Of a stretch of DNA of 64,000 nt, positions 33,181 to 43,937 are shown piece by piece (positions within the stretch are counted from its first letter, which is position 1; each line of letters begins with the position of its first letter). This DNA is from AC-32 sp963772975. GTDB lineage: Bacteria; Actinomycetota; Thermoleophilia; Gaiellales; Gaiellaceae. Below the pieces are notes generated by a model. The model was not told where the DNA came from, did not search any database, and saw nothing but the letters and a program-made list of their open reading frames with translations. Position numbers and translations under genes: made by a program. The stretch spans positions 930,001-994,000 of the forward strand of contig CAVYZH010000010.1 in assembly GCA_963772975.1 (NCBI GenBank). Reading direction: 5' to 3'.

Positions 33181-36100
33181 CTAGATGGGCACTTCAGGCG
33201 TGGAGACGACGCCCAGCCGCGCCAACAGGCCGCGCGCCTCCGCGGCTTCGGCCGTCGCGTTGACTCCAGCGCGCGTCTTCAGGTCGCCGATCGCGCCGAG
33301 CGTCACGGCCAGCTCGTAGCTCTCGTCCGCTACGCGCGCCAGCTCCATGCTCTGCTCGAACGCGGCCAGCGCCTCGTCGGCCTGCCCGAGCTGCTCCAGG
33401 GCGTAGCCGCGGATGCGGTGGGCGAGCGCGTTCTGCAGCGAGCCGCCGCCGGACTCGCGGATCCCGGCGAGCGCCGCCTCGACGCCCTCGAGTGCCTCCT
33501 CCGGCTTCCGGGCGAGCACGGCCCACTCGGCGAGACGGGCCCTCACCTCGTCGACCAGGCTTGCCGACTCGATCTCCTCCGCGATTCCGAGCGCTTCGTT
33601 CAGCAGCCGGTGCGCGTCGTCGAGCTCGCCGCCGCGCGCGGCGATCCTTCCGAGGTTCGAGAGCGCGTGCGTCAGCAGCAGGCGATGGCCGGCGTTGGCG
33701 AACACCTCGCGGGCCTCCTCGGCCAGGGCGGCCGCGGTCGTCAGGTAGCCCTGGTCGGACTTGATCTCGCCGATGTTGTTCGTGATCGTCGCCGCGCCGA
33801 CGACGTCGCCGATCCGCTCGCGCAACGCCTTGCTGCGGTCGTAGTGCTCGAGCGCCTGCTGCCAGCGCCCCTCGTAGTAGGCGTCGACACCGAGGTTGTT
33901 GAGCACGTTCGCCTGGCCGAGCAGGTCGCCGATGTCCTCGTAGATCGGCAGCGCGAGCCCGCGCAACGCCGCTCGCTCGGGGCTGCGGTTCGAGATGTAG
34001 GCGAGGTGCATCAGGTAGTAGGCGTGCGCGAGCGCCGGCAGGTCGTCCGCCTTCCCAGCCTCCTCGACGACCTGCTTGCACCAGCCGGCGCCGTCGACGA
34101 ACTCCCCCTGACGCACGCGCACGCCCGCGTACGCGAGCGCGAGCTCGGAGCGCATCCGCACCTGCTCGTCGGGCTCGAGCTCGTCGAGCGAGCGGAGGCC
34201 GCGGTTGTACCAGCGGAGCGCCTCGGGGTAGCGCCCGAAGCGCTCGCGGATCACGCCTTCCTTCAGCAGCAGCCTGGGGTGGGAGTCGAGCTCGCGCGCC
34301 TTCGCGTACGCCTCCTCCGCGTCGGCGTAGAGGCCGGCGAGCTCGCTGACGTCGCCGAGCGCCTCCCAGGCGCGCGCCAGCTCGGCCGAGTCGAGCTCGA
34401 GCTGCGGCGCGAGGTCGACTGCGCGCCGGTAGAAGCCCGCCGCCTCGACGTTCGCGAACTTCTCCTGCGCGCGCTCGCCGGCGACGAGCGAGTAGCGGTA
34501 GCTCTTCTCGGCGTCGCCGGCGTGGAAGAAATGCAGCGAGAGCAGCTCGGCGAACTCGCCGCGGCCTTCGCCTTCGAGCCGCTCATAGGCTTCGCCGACC
34601 TTGCCGTGGAGCTCGCCGCGCCGCTTGTAGGAGAGGCCCTCGTAGGCCGCGTCGCGGAAGAGCGCGTGACGGAAGCGGAAGGCGCCGGGGGTGTAGGGAT
34701 CGCGCTCGACGAACTCGGCAAGCCGGTCCCAGGCCTCCGAGTCGGCGGAGGCCTCGAGGTCGTCGGCCAGCACCTCGCCCACGAGCTCGGAGCTGAAGCT
34801 CGCCCCGAGCACCGCCGCGTAGCGCAGGAGCGCGCGGTCGCCCGGCTGCAGCTTGTCGATCCTCGTCGCGACGACCGCCTCGACGCTCTCCGGCAATGCC
34901 TCTTCCTCGGGCGCGCCCGAGGACGCGACGAGCTCCTGCAGGAAGAGCGGGTTGCCGCCGGCGCGGCCGGCGATCGCGGCCGCCTCGTGCTGGAGCAGGC
35001 CCTGCGCGGCGGCCGCGCCGATCAGCTCCTGCGAGGCCTCGTCGTCGAGTGGCTGCAGCTGGATCGTCATCGCGGGGATCGGAGGCACGCCGTCGGCCGC
35101 CGAGAAGCCGCCCTCGACGGGCCGGCGGGTCGCGCATACGAGCCACGGGCGGGTCGAGACCTGGCCGCCGAGGTGGCGCAGGAGCTCGGACGAGGCCTCG
35201 TCCATCCAGTGGACGTCCTCGATCACGAGCAAGGTCGGGCCCTCGAGCAGCTTCGTCAGCACCGACTCGACGACGCCGTGCAGGCGGGCCCGCCGGAACG
35301 CCGGCTGGAGCTCTTCGACCTCCTTGGTCGGCTCGACGTGGACGTCGAGGGGCAGCGCGACGAGCGGCAGCCACGGCATGAGCTCGGGGTCCAGCTCCGC
35401 CACGCGTTCGCGCAGCGCGTCCGGGGCAGCGCCGTTCTGCGGCAGCTCGAGCAGCGAGCGGAGCAGGCCGCGGAAGGCGAAGTACGGCGTCGAAGCCTCG
35501 TACTGGGCGCATGCCGTCGTCACCGAGAGCAGGTCCGGCGCCTGCGCCTGCAGCTCCTCGACGAGCCGCGACTTGCCCATCCCGGGCTCGCCGATCAGCT
35601 CGACCAGGTTGCCGAAGCCCATCCGCACCGGCGCGAGCGCCGCGGAGAGGATCGTCAGCTCGCGCTCGCGGCCGACGAACGGGAGCCGGCGCTCGGGCTC
35701 GACTGCGGCGGTGCCGGAGACGGCGACGACGTCGAAGGCCGTGACCGGCTCGGCGATGCCCTTCAGCGTCAGCGGCTCGAGCTCGACCGTCTCGAACGTG
35801 CTGCGCGAGCGCTCGAGCAGATCCGACGTCGTCAGCACCTGGCCGGGCTTGGCCTTGCCCATCAGCCTCGCGGCGAGGGCGGCCGTCTTGCCGAGGATCG
35901 TGTAGGTGCGCCGGAAGCGGGCACCGACCTCGCCTGCGAAGACGCGGCCACGGGCGGTGCCGATCCGGAGCGGCAGCTCGGTCGTGAGGTCGCCGATTCC
36001 GCGCGCGGTGCGCAGGAGGCGCTCCTCGTCCTCGCCCGCGGTCTCCGGCGCGCCGGCGACGATGATCATCTTGCCGCCGTCGGTGTCGATGTCGGTCTCG

Positions 36101-36988
36101 AGGAAGGTGACGCCGTGCTCGTCCGCGACGCGCTGGGCGCCCGTGACGAGCTCGTCGAGCACCGTGGCAACTCGTTCGGCGCCTGATTCGGCAAGCAGCG
36201 CGTCGACACCGCCGAAGTGCACGAAGGCAACGGAGGCCTGCCGGTGCTCGGACTCGGCGCGGCCGTCCGCGAGCACACGGCGGATTGGGCCGGGCACGCA
36301 GGCGGCGAGATCGATGCCCTCGAGCGGCGGCAGCGGCTCGATCCCGCCGCTCGTCCCCGCCGAGAGCTTCAGCAGACGGCCACCGTCCTTCGCCCCACCG
36401 AGCAGCTCAGCTGGGAGCGTTGCCGAGGTCTCGTCACTGACGAGGATCTCTCCGGCTTCGGCGCCCGACTCCATTGCCACGGTTCGCGTGACGCCGGGCC
36501 CCGTCAGCAGCAGCTCCCGGTGCGACTCGCCGACGAGGAAGAAGTCGTACGCGTCGGCGTGGATGCCGACGTGCATCTTCAGCGTCGACCGGCCCGACCG
36601 AGGTCTGCGGCTCTCCGAGCTCCTGGAGCGCGGTGCGCATCCCGTAGGCGGCGTCGCAGGCCCGAGCGGCATGGTCCTCGCCCGTGAAGAAGAGCAGCAG
36701 CGCGTCGCCGCCGAACTTGAGCAGGCCGCCGCCGAAGGCGTAGGCGACGTCGAGCAGGCGCTCGAAGGTGCGGTTCATCACCTCGGTCACCTCCTCGGCG
36801 CCGAGCTTGCCCTTCTGCGCGAGCCGCTCGTTCAGCGCCGTGAAGCCCGAGATGTCGACGAAGGCGAGCGTTCCCTCGAGCCGGCGGTGTCGCGCTTCGG
36901 GGTCAACGCGCAGCCAGTCGACGACGACGCGCGGCACAAACGGCGTCAGGTCGACGAACGATGAGCTGGTCTCAGGAACCGCGGTCAC
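33181..36988 (-). CDS. Class III nucleotide cyclase fused to AAA ATPase and TPR domains (one frameshift)
   Basis: About 1268 aa after correction. The N-terminal cyclase homology domain (residues ~35-195) has both metal-binding Asp regions (LAFVDISGFTALNERL and GGGLLKFGGDALLLFF). A second, degenerate cyclase-like domain follows (about 210-370). Then an AAA/NB-ARC-like ATPase (Walker A GEPGMGKS, Walker B LLVIEDVHWMD) and at least six TPR-like repeats to the C-terminus. The frame breaks at about 36593: GTCGGGCCGGTCG should probably be GTCGGCCGGTCG, joining EPQTSVG to RSTLKMHVGIHADAY. This architecture is common in actinomycetes and mycobacteria; product (cAMP) and signal are inferred. Confidence 0.85.
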
Positions 36989-37046
36989 AAGCCCTCCGGC
37001 GCCCGCTTCGTAGCCCCTCCAGCGCCGAAAAGGGATTCTCGCATGC

Positions 37047-37074
37047 TTGACAATCTCCCTCGGCGGCGTAGTGT
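37047..37074 (+). promoter_or_regulatory. Promoter of the giant repeat protein
   Basis: TTGACA (37047-37052), 16-bp spacer, TAGTGT (37069-37074), about 73 nt before ATG 37148. The leader can fold a hairpin (CGTGA/TCACG around 37085-37100), so this gene, unlike many neighbours, has a real 5' UTR. Confidence 0.65.
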
Positions 37075-37147
37075 CTGCCGCGGTCGTGAGGTTCCATCAC
37101 GGCCGGGGAATGGGACTGATGGCGTCTGCGGCCGAGAGGGGTTTTTC

Positions 37148-40100
37148 ATGATAGTTCGTCGTTTCGCGCTGGTCGCTGTGGCGGCAGCAGCTCTACTAAT
37201 GCTCGCGACCGGCGGCACGGCCGCCGAGGCGCCTCCGCCCGCCGACGGGATCAGTCCGACTCCAGTCAATGTGACGCTTGGGAAGGGCAGCTCGACGACC
37301 GTCGAGTCGACCCTTCATCTGGCGAAGCTGCCCGGGGCTGCCGACATCCTGCTCGCGTTCGACACGACCGGCAGCATGGGCGCCGCGATCACCGACGCGA
37401 GCAACGACGCCGAGGCGTTGGTCTCGCAGCTTCAGGAGAGCATCCCGCACGCGAAGTTCTCCGTCGCCGAGTTCAAGGATTACGGCGACACGTTGGTGGG
37501 CGTGAACGCCGTGTCGGGCCTCCCGTGGCGAGTCGCGCAGGACTTTACGGACAACTCGGGCAGCGGCTCGTGCGAAGGGCAAACGCCGATCAAGTGTGCT
37601 CTAGGAAGCTTGAGCGCGGCGGGCGGTGGCGACGAACCTGAGGCCTACAACACCGCCTTTTACGAGGCGTTCAGCGACATGCACCTGCATTGGGATGCCG
37701 GTGCTGCGCGCTTCATGATCGTCCTCGGCGACTCGCTACCCCACGATGCGACGCTGCACACCGACTTCCCGGATTGCCCAAACACACCACCGACCGATCC
37801 CGGACCTCCCGGAGTCGGAGCTCTCAGGTCGTTGCCGACTCTCCAAACGCTTCACGAGACATGGCACACGAACGTCTCCTTCGTCACATACAACCCACGC
37901 GCCTGGCAAGGCGGTCCTTTCCAGGTCGCCACCTGCCAAGGGGCACTCGCCGCCTACACGGGCGGCAGCGGGGTCACGCACGCCACCGGTACCGCATCGC
38001 TCAGGGAGCAGATCGTCGCCCTGGTGAACCAGGCGGCATCGCATGTCGACAGCGTCACGTTCAACGTCGATGGGCCCGAGGCGTCGGTGAAGCCGACGCT
38101 GAGCTTCAACCCACCGACACTGGGCCCGACGACCGCGCCCGCTGATCTCGCGTACACGCTGACCGTCCAGGTCCCTAGCGGCACACCGACCGGGACGTAC
38201 GACTACACCGTGCACGCGAACGTCGACGGCAGCGACCGCGCCCAGCAGCACGTCCACGTCACCGTCTCCGACACGACCGTCAGCGGTCTGACGATGACCT
38301 CCGACGAGCAGTCGGTGCCGGCGGGGATCAAGTCGGTCCCGCTCGGGTCGGTTCCGGTGAACCGCCTCGCGACGCTGAGCCCGGACCCGAACTCCGGGCC
38401 CGCCGGCTCCACGGGCGCAGCTGGCTCGATCGGCGCAGCTGGCTCGATTGGCACTGCAGGCTCGATCGGAGCCGTCGGCTCGATCGGAGCTGCGGGCTCG
38501 ATCGGTGCAGCCGGTTCCATCGGCGCCGCGGGTTCGATCGGGGTCGGCTATATCGGGCTCGGGACGATCGGTGCGGCCGGCTCGATCGGCACCGCCGGCT
38601 CGATCGACACGGCCTCGATCCCCGGAGGCGGGGCGGTTCTGAAACGGATCGTGCTGTCCGACCTCCCGCTCTCCGGCGCAACCTGGGCGGACATCCTCAA
38701 GAACACGCCCATGGCCAACCAACCGCTCCAGGCCCTGACGTTCTACGACATGGCCACCTACGCCACCCCGGACACCGGCGGTGACGGGAAGACGCCGTGG
38801 GGGCGGCTGACGTCGCTGCCGCTGAGCAAGGTCCCGTTCGTGACGAGCCTCTGGCGCAACGTCCCGCTCGGCGCGGTCCTGCTCGGCAACACCACGCTCA
38901 ACCACCTTTCTCCGCCGGCGAAGCCCGACGGGAGTTACTACGCCAGCTGGACGGATGCACTCAACGATCCGGCCACACGTGGAAGCGCCGCGGGCGTGAC
39001 CTTGTCCACGAACACTGTCTTCGGCGTCGCGATCGCAGGTCAGCTCGGGACGCAGAATCTCGGCTCGATCCGCGTCGGCTCGATCGGGGCAGCCGGCTCG
39101 ATCGGCGCCGCGGGCTCGATCGGCGCCGCGGGCTCGATCGGAGCGGTCGGCTCGATCAAGGCGAGCTCGCTCGACCTCCGCTTCACGGGTCTTGCCAATG
39201 TCCCCTTGACTGCCGCGGCGATCAATCCGCTTTCCGATGTGGTGAATTGCAGCGGCTCCTTCAACTGCACGGGAAAGACGCTAGGCGATGCCTCTGCGGC
39301 CAACGCCATCCTGCCCGCGCTGACGCTAGAGCAGCTCTTCGAGCACCTGCAGCCCCCGTACTACACCAACACCACCATCACGATCGGGCAGCTCGTCCAG
39401 GCGATGCTCACTGCCTCGGACTATCCGTGGGAGGAGATCCTGCTCGACGGCCTGCAGAACATTTCCGGCGTGGGTACGGGCCTCAACGTCCACTACCACG
39501 TCGACTTCGACCTCGTCTGCGCGGCGAGCCCCACGCTCACATCGGTCCACGTAAAGCTGCCGAAGGGCTTCTTCCCCGTTGCGGGCTCGTCCAAGTTCTC
39601 GTACGCCGGCGGAGCTCAGCTGGCCGCGGCCGATCCGACCGACAACGGCGACGGGCCGGTCTGGTCGTCTCCCCCTGGCACACCGTGTCCGGGCACGGCC
39701 ACCCGGCACGTGCGGCTCGACTTCGCCTCGTACTCGGGGCTGACGATCGGGACGCAGACTTCGAAGGTCGACGTGACGGCCAGCGGCACGTATTCGGCAC
39801 CGGACCAGGCGCCCGTGACCGTCACCCAGCACTGGGAGCCGAATGACGATCCTGCGACCGCTCCTACAATCGACAAGAACACTCTTGTCGTGGGTCATGT
39901 CGCGGCCTCGAGCGACCGTGAATTCTTCCGCTTCCCGCTCGACGGGCTCGCCTCTGGGACCAAGGTGCAGGTCTATCTCAAGGTTCCTCGCGACGCGGAT
40001 CTCGACCTTGTGGTGAACAAGCCTCCCGCGCCCGGCGTGCAGTCGAGTGGCGCGGCCGGCTCGATCGGTGCCGCCGGTTCGATCGGCACGGCCGGTTCGA

Positions 40101-43100
40101 TTGGCGCCGTCGGCTCGATCGGCGCGGCGGGCAGCATCCCGCTCGAGGACTCCGGACCTGGCGTCGACAACTCGAACGGGGCGCTGCAGCCGGACGCAGC
40201 CTCCGATCTGGGCGCTGCCGCGACTGGCGCTGCCGGCTCGATCGGCACGGCGGGCAGCATCTCCGCGAACCGTGGCTCGGTAAACGAGGTCACGCAGATC
40301 GTCACACACGGCGAGTCAGGAGCGGCCGTGATCGGCGTCAGCGGCTACAACGGGGCCTTCAGCTCGGACAATTACGTCCTGCGCGTGAAGGTGACGCCGC
40401 CGCCGACGCTGCCGGCTTGCCCGGCCGTGCTAGGCCTCGGCAGCGCCACGCCCGGCACGTTGCCGGCAGTCCCCACGGCGAACGATCCGAGCGTCCGCAC
40501 GATCTTCCTCGTGAATCGTCAGCGGCTCGTCGGGCTGTATGGCGCATCTGAAGCGGACTCACTGCTCGGCACCTCGTCCATGCTCAACCAGGTCGCTGCA
40601 GATCCGGGCGTCGGCGGCAAGATCCTCCAGGTCGACGGCGACCTGAACGTTCGCAACGCGTACTCGGCGTGGGATTCCAACCCGTGCTCAGTCGACGCGG
40701 CAAACGGCGTCGTGCGCTCGATCAACACGCTCGTGACCACCTACCGCGCCAAGTACCCGAACCTGAAGTACGTCGTCTTGCTCGGCACCGACACCGCGCT
40801 GCCGATGTGGCGCCAGCAAGACTTGAACGCGGTCTCGCCGGAAGTGGACGAGGCGAACGACCTCGCATTCACGACCAACGGCCTGGCGACGGGTAACGCG
40901 ATCTACGCCGCAGCCGCGCAGAACACGTACCTCACCAACAGCGCCTACGGCGCGTTCACGCAGCATCCGTGGCTCGGGCACGACGTCCCGTTGCCGGACG
41001 TGGCGGTGTCACGCCTGATCGAGACGCCTGCTGAGATCAACGGACAGCTGCAGCAATACCACGACTCACAGGGGCATCTGAACCTGCAAAGCGCGTTGAC
41101 GACCGGTGACTCGTTCTTCTCGGACGGAGCGCAGGCGGCGAGCGACGCCCTCTCGACTCAGCTCGGACTGGCGAGTACGAGCAACAGCACGCTGATCCCC
41201 CCGACCAACAGCTGGAATCGGCAGAACCTACTGGATGCGTTCTTCCAGAGCTCGCCAGTCCCAGACGTCGGCGCAATCTGGGCGCATTACAGCCATTGGG
41301 TCGCCCAACCTGCGAGCCTGCCCACTCCACTCACGCTTGCGGGCTTCGCGACCACCGGCGACATCGATCCGACCCACTCGCTTGCCGGCCGGCTGCTGTT
41401 CACCGTCGGCTGCCACAGTGCGCTGAACATCCCGGACTCGCTCCTCTCGACCGTCGCAGCGGACGACCAGCAGCGGCTCAAGGACTGGGCGCAGGCGTAT
41501 GCGGCCGCAAAGGCCGCGGTCTACATCGGCAACACCGGCTTTGGCTACGGGGATACGGACCTGATCGACCTCTCCGAGCGGCTGATGGACCACTTCGCCA
41601 ACAACATCAACTCCGGTGGCTCGATCGGCGAGCAGTGGGTGCGAGCGTTGCACCAGTACTACGCGGAGCCGTCGAACTACGACGTCCTCGATGAGAAGGT
41701 GATGATCGAGGCCAACATGTACGGCCTGCCGTTCTACGACTTCGGTTCCATCGCGCCCGTCAACCAGCCGCCGGCGGTGACCCCGCCGAGCCACGGCGTC
41801 GAGAACGGTGTCGACACTGCGCACCTCGGCGTGATCAGCGCAAACGTCACCGGCCACTCCGTCAGCGGAGGCCGCACGCTGTTCTACGACTCGGCGCATC
41901 CATACGGCAGCACCGACACGAGCACGCCCGGAACCCCGCTGTCCTTTGGGACGCTCTCGGCTTTCTACCGACCGGCCCAGCCGACTGTCTCGCGCGACGT
42001 CACGATTCCCGGCACGGTCGCGCACGGGGCGTGGATCCGCAGCCTGAACACGAGCACCAGCACGCCGGACGTGAAGCCCGTCAAACCGTTCCCGCTCGTC
42101 TTCTCGAAGGACGAGCTGCCGGCGACCGACTACGCGAACATCTACTTCCCGGCAAACCTCGTCGCCGTCAACCGTGACGGCAGCTTCGGGCAGGAGCACG
42201 ATACGGCCGTCGTCAACCTCGGCAAGTTCTTCCCGAACGAGTCTCCGGCTGACACCACAAAGGGCACGGAGCTGACGGTGAACTCCATCGGCCTCGACAT
42301 CGGCTACTCGGGCTCGAACGACGTGACGCCGCCGCTGATCACGCAGGTCGGCGCGGTCAAGACGGGCAGCACGTCCTTCACGGCCTTCGTTCGAGTGTCC
42401 GATGCCTCCGGGCTTGCGCGGGTGGCTGTCTTCTACACCACCGGCGCGCACGACTGGACCGTCAAGTCCCTCACCAATGCTGGCGGTGGGCTATGGACGG
42501 CGACGTTCGACGCAGGCGCATCCTCGATCAGGCTCGACGCGGAGGCGCAGGACGCGGTCGGCAACGTTGGCTATAGCTTCAACAAGGCCGTCAACTTCCA
42601 GTCTGCGGTCGACACCACCGCTCCGTCGCTGCTCGCCTCGCAGCCGCTGACGGGCGACACGTACACGCTCAACCAGCAGGTCAAGACGTCGTTCGACTGC
42701 TCCGACCTGGGCGGAACGGCGTCCTGCACCGGCACGACCGACATCGGCGGGCCGCCGATTGTGAGCGGTGGGCTGCTCGACACTTCCAAGGTCGGCTCTC
42801 ACACCTTCACGATCACGGGTACCGACCTCTCCGGCAACGTGAGGACGAAGTCGGTCGGCTACAGAGTCCTGTTCGGCTTCTCCGGCTTCCGGCCGCCGAT
42901 CTCCAACCCACCCATCCTGAACATCGACACCGCGGGTCGGACGATTCCCGTCAAGTGGGGCCTGACCCAAGCCGCCGGCGCTTACGCGAATCTGGACGCG
43001 GTACAGGCGATCTGGTCGACCGGAATCACGTGTCCCAACTCGGGATCGAGCACGGTCGCAGGTGACGTTCCGATCGGGCTCTCCGGCTTGAAGATCATCG

Positions 43101-43216
43101 GAGGCGATTTCCAGTTCAACTGGGCGACGGATCGCTCGTGGAGTGGCAGTTGCCGCCGGCTGTACATCCGGCTTAGCGACGGCACCACGCCGTACGCCGA
43201 CTTCCAGCTCAAGTAG
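37148..43216 (+). CDS. Giant secreted protein: vWA, GSIG hexapeptide repeats, PPC, C25-like peptidase, PxKF
   Basis: 2022 aa; ATG 37148 with GAGAGGGG about 6 nt upstream starts a signal peptide. Order: vWA domain with MIDAS D-T-T-G-S (~72); beta-rich linker; GSIG hexapeptide cluster (~419-487); Leu/Pro-rich segments; second cluster (~639-671); PPC-like domain (~895-960) with third and fourth clusters just after; a caspase/gingipain-type C25-like peptidase (~1118-1530) with candidate dyad His1380/His1383 (IWAHYSHW) and Cys1422 (FTVGCHS); Ig-like domains; C-terminal PxKF-like domain (TIPVKWGL, DRSWSGSCRRLYIRL). No sortase or membrane anchor is seen. It probably works at or outside the cell surface; substrate unknown. 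Confidence 0.85.
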   Translation: MIVRRFALVAVAAAALLMLATGGTAAEAPPPADGISPTPVNVTLGKGSSTTVESTLHLAKLPGAADILLAFDTTGSMGAAITDASNDAEALVSQLQESIPHAKFSVAEFKDYGDTLVGVNAVSGLPWRVAQDFTDNSGSGSCEGQTPIKCALGSLSAAGGGDEPEAYNTAFYEAFSDMHLHWDAGAARFMIVLGDSLPHDATLHTDFPDCPNTPPTDPGPPGVGALRSLPTLQTLHETWHTNVSFVTYNPRAWQGGPFQVATCQGALAAYTGGSGVTHATGTASLREQIVALVNQAASHVDSVTFNVDGPEASVKPTLSFNPPTLGPTTAPADLAYTLTVQVPSGTPTGTYDYTVHANVDGSDRAQQHVHVTVSDTTVSGLTMTSDEQSVPAGIKSVPLGSVPVNRLATLSPDPNSGPAGSTGAAGSIGAAGSIGTAGSIGAVGSIGAAGSIGAAGSIGAAGSIGVGYIGLGTIGAAGSIGTAGSIDTASIPGGGAVLKRIVLSDLPLSGATWADILKNTPMANQPLQALTFYDMATYATPDTGGDGKTPWGRLTSLPLSKVPFVTSLWRNVPLGAVLLGNTTLNHLSPPAKPDGSYYASWTDALNDPATRGSAAGVTLSTNTVFGVAIAGQLGTQNLGSIRVGSIGAAGSIGAAGSIGAAGSIGAVGSIKASSLDLRFTGLANVPLTAAAINPLSDVVNCSGSFNCTGKTLGDASAANAILPALTLEQLFEHLQPPYYTNTTITIGQLVQAMLTASDYPWEEILLDGLQNISGVGTGLNVHYHVDFDLVCAASPTLTSVHVKLPKGFFPVAGSSKFSYAGGAQLAAADPTDNGDGPVWSSPPGTPCPGTATRHVRLDFASYSGLTIGTQTSKVDVTASGTYSAPDQAPVTVTQHWEPNDDPATAPTIDKNTLVVGHVAASSDREFFRFPLDGLASGTKVQVYLKVPRDADLDLVVNKPPAPGVQSSGAAGSIGAAGSIGTAGSIGAVGSIGAAGSIPLEDSGPGVDNSNGALQPDAASDLGAAATGAAGSIGTAGSISANRGSVNEVTQIVTHGESGAAVIGVSGYNGAFSSDNYVLRVKVTPPPTLPACPAVLGLGSATPGTLPAVPTANDPSVRTIFLVNRQRLVGLYGASEADSLLGTSSMLNQVAADPGVGGKILQVDGDLNVRNAYSAWDSNPCSVDAANGVVRSINTLVTTYRAKYPNLKYVVLLGTDTALPMWRQQDLNAVSPEVDEANDLAFTTNGLATGNAIYAAAAQNTYLTNSAYGAFTQHPWLGHDVPLPDVAVSRLIETPAEINGQLQQYHDSQGHLNLQSALTTGDSFFSDGAQAASDALSTQLGLASTSNSTLIPPTNSWNRQNLLDAFFQSSPVPDVGAIWAHYSHWVAQPASLPTPLTLAGFATTGDIDPTHSLAGRLLFTVGCHSALNIPDSLLSTVAADDQQRLKDWAQAYAAAKAAVYIGNTGFGYGDTDLIDLSERLMDHFANNINSGGSIGEQWVRALHQYYAEPSNYDVLDEKVMIEANMYGLPFYDFGSIAPVNQPPAVTPPSHGVENGVDTAHLGVISANVTGHSVSGGRTLFYDSAHPYGSTDTSTPGTPLSFGTLSAFYRPAQPTVSRDVTIPGTVAHGAWIRSLNTSTSTPDVKPVKPFPLVFSKDELPATDYANIYFPANLVAVNRDGSFGQEHDTAVVNLGKFFPNESPADTTKGTELTVNSIGLDIGYSGSNDVTPPLITQVGAVKTGSTSFTAFVRVSDASGLARVAVFYTTGAHDWTVKSLTNAGGGLWTATFDAGASSIRLDAEAQDAVGNVGYSFNKAVNFQSAVDTTAPSLLASQPLTGDTYTLNQQVKTSFDCSDLGGTASCTGTTDIGGPPIVSGGLLDTSKVGSHTFTITGTDLSGNVRTKSVGYRVLFGFSGFRPPISNPPILNIDTAGRTIPVKWGLTQAAGAYANLDAVQAIWSTGITCPNSGSSTVAGDVPIGLSGLKIIGGDFQFNWATDRSWSGSCRRLYIRLSDGTTPYADFQLK
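38402..38608 (+). repeat. 18-bp repeat cluster 1 (GSIGAA hexapeptides)
   Basis: About a dozen tandem, imperfect 18-bp units encode G-S-I-G-A-A hexapeptides (variants GSTG, GYIG, GTIG, GSID). The third-position variation between units shows the repeats are maintained at protein level rather than freshly duplicated. Confidence 0.9.
39062..39159 (+). repeat. 18-bp repeat cluster 2 (GSIGAA hexapeptides)
   Basis: Six GSI-type units in tandem, flanked by LGSIRV and GSIKAS. Same hexapeptide as cluster 1, 450 bp downstream in the same gene. Confidence 0.88.
40048..40137 (+). repeat. 18-bp repeat cluster 3 (GSIGAA hexapeptides)
   Basis: Five units ending in AAGSIP; a two-unit fourth cluster lies at 40226-40262 (GAAGSIGTAGSIS). 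Both sit directly after the PPC-like domain. Confidence 0.88.
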
Positions 43217-43805
43217 CCCAGGACGGGCTTCCGACCCAGGACTCGAGGCGGCGAACGGCCGTCTCGAGTTCCTGCGCGCTCAACCGGAACGGCTCGGCGT
43301 AGGGAACCTGAGCGACCGCCGCGGCGGGGTTGCGGCCCTCGAGCGCGTCGAGCACGTAGCGCACCGGCAGGCCGTGGGCGACCACGAGCACCGTCTCCTC
43401 CGGCCGCGCGAGGATCGTGCGGTAGGCGTGCGCGTAGCGGGCGACCGTTTGCGCACGGCTGTCGCCGCCGGGCACGACGTCCTCCGGCCCGTGCGCGTGC
43501 GCCCAGGCGCGGTACTCGATCAGCGGCCGCCGCTCGAACTCGCCGAAGCGGATGTCGTTCAGGTCGGCGAGCACGAGCCGCGGGATGTCGCGGCCCGCGA
43601 GCGCGAGGTCGGCGGTCTCGAGCACGCGCTCGAACTCGGAGGTCACGCAGAGGTCGATCGGGTCGTCCGCGAGCTCGATCCCCAGCCGCCGCGCCTCCTC
43701 CCGGCCGGTGGCCGTCAGGGCACAGGGGACGCGCGGATCGCCGTTGGTCAGTCCGTCGACCGAGCGCTCGCTCTCGCCGTGGCGGGCCAGGACGACTCGA
43801 TCCAC
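43209..43805 (-). CDS. Histidine phosphatase superfamily (phosphoglycerate mutase-like)
   Basis: 198 aa. Catalytic RHG motif in VVLARHGESERSVDG, second Arg in TSEFERVLETADLAL, and the second catalytic His in VLVVAHGLPVRYVL. General phosphomonoesterase or mutase fold; not long enough for dPGM (about 250 aa), so a broad phosphatase is more likely. GTG 43805 lies 6 nt after TAGGGT (43812-43817, minus). Its 3' end overlaps the giant protein gene by 8 bp. Confidence 0.9.
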   Translation of the reverse strand: MDRVVLARHGESERSVDGLTNGDPRVPCALTATGREEARRLGIELADDPIDLCVTSEFERVLETADLALAGRDIPRLVLADLNDIRFGEFERRPLIEYRAWAHAHGPEDVVPGGDSRAQTVARYAHAYRTILARPEETVLVVAHGLPVRYVLDALEGRNPAAAVAQVPYAEPFRLSAQELETAVRRLESWVGSPSWAT

Positions 43806-43937
43806 GAAATCACCCTATCGAGGGAGGGTCCTAGACCCGCAGTCGCCGACACTGTGCCTACAGGCAACGCGGGCCACCTTCGACGTCTCGCCGCAGGGGC
43901 TCGGGGAACATGTCGCCGCATCGGCCCGCTCATATAT

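Noticed and set aside
33418..36186. 922-codon open frame antisense to the cyclase/AAA gene
   Set aside because: Shadow frame without recognisable motifs; sense frame has Walker motifs and TPRs.
38402..39159. CRISPR-like repeat array
   Set aside because: Units are 18 bp without unique spacers and are translated in frame as hexapeptides.
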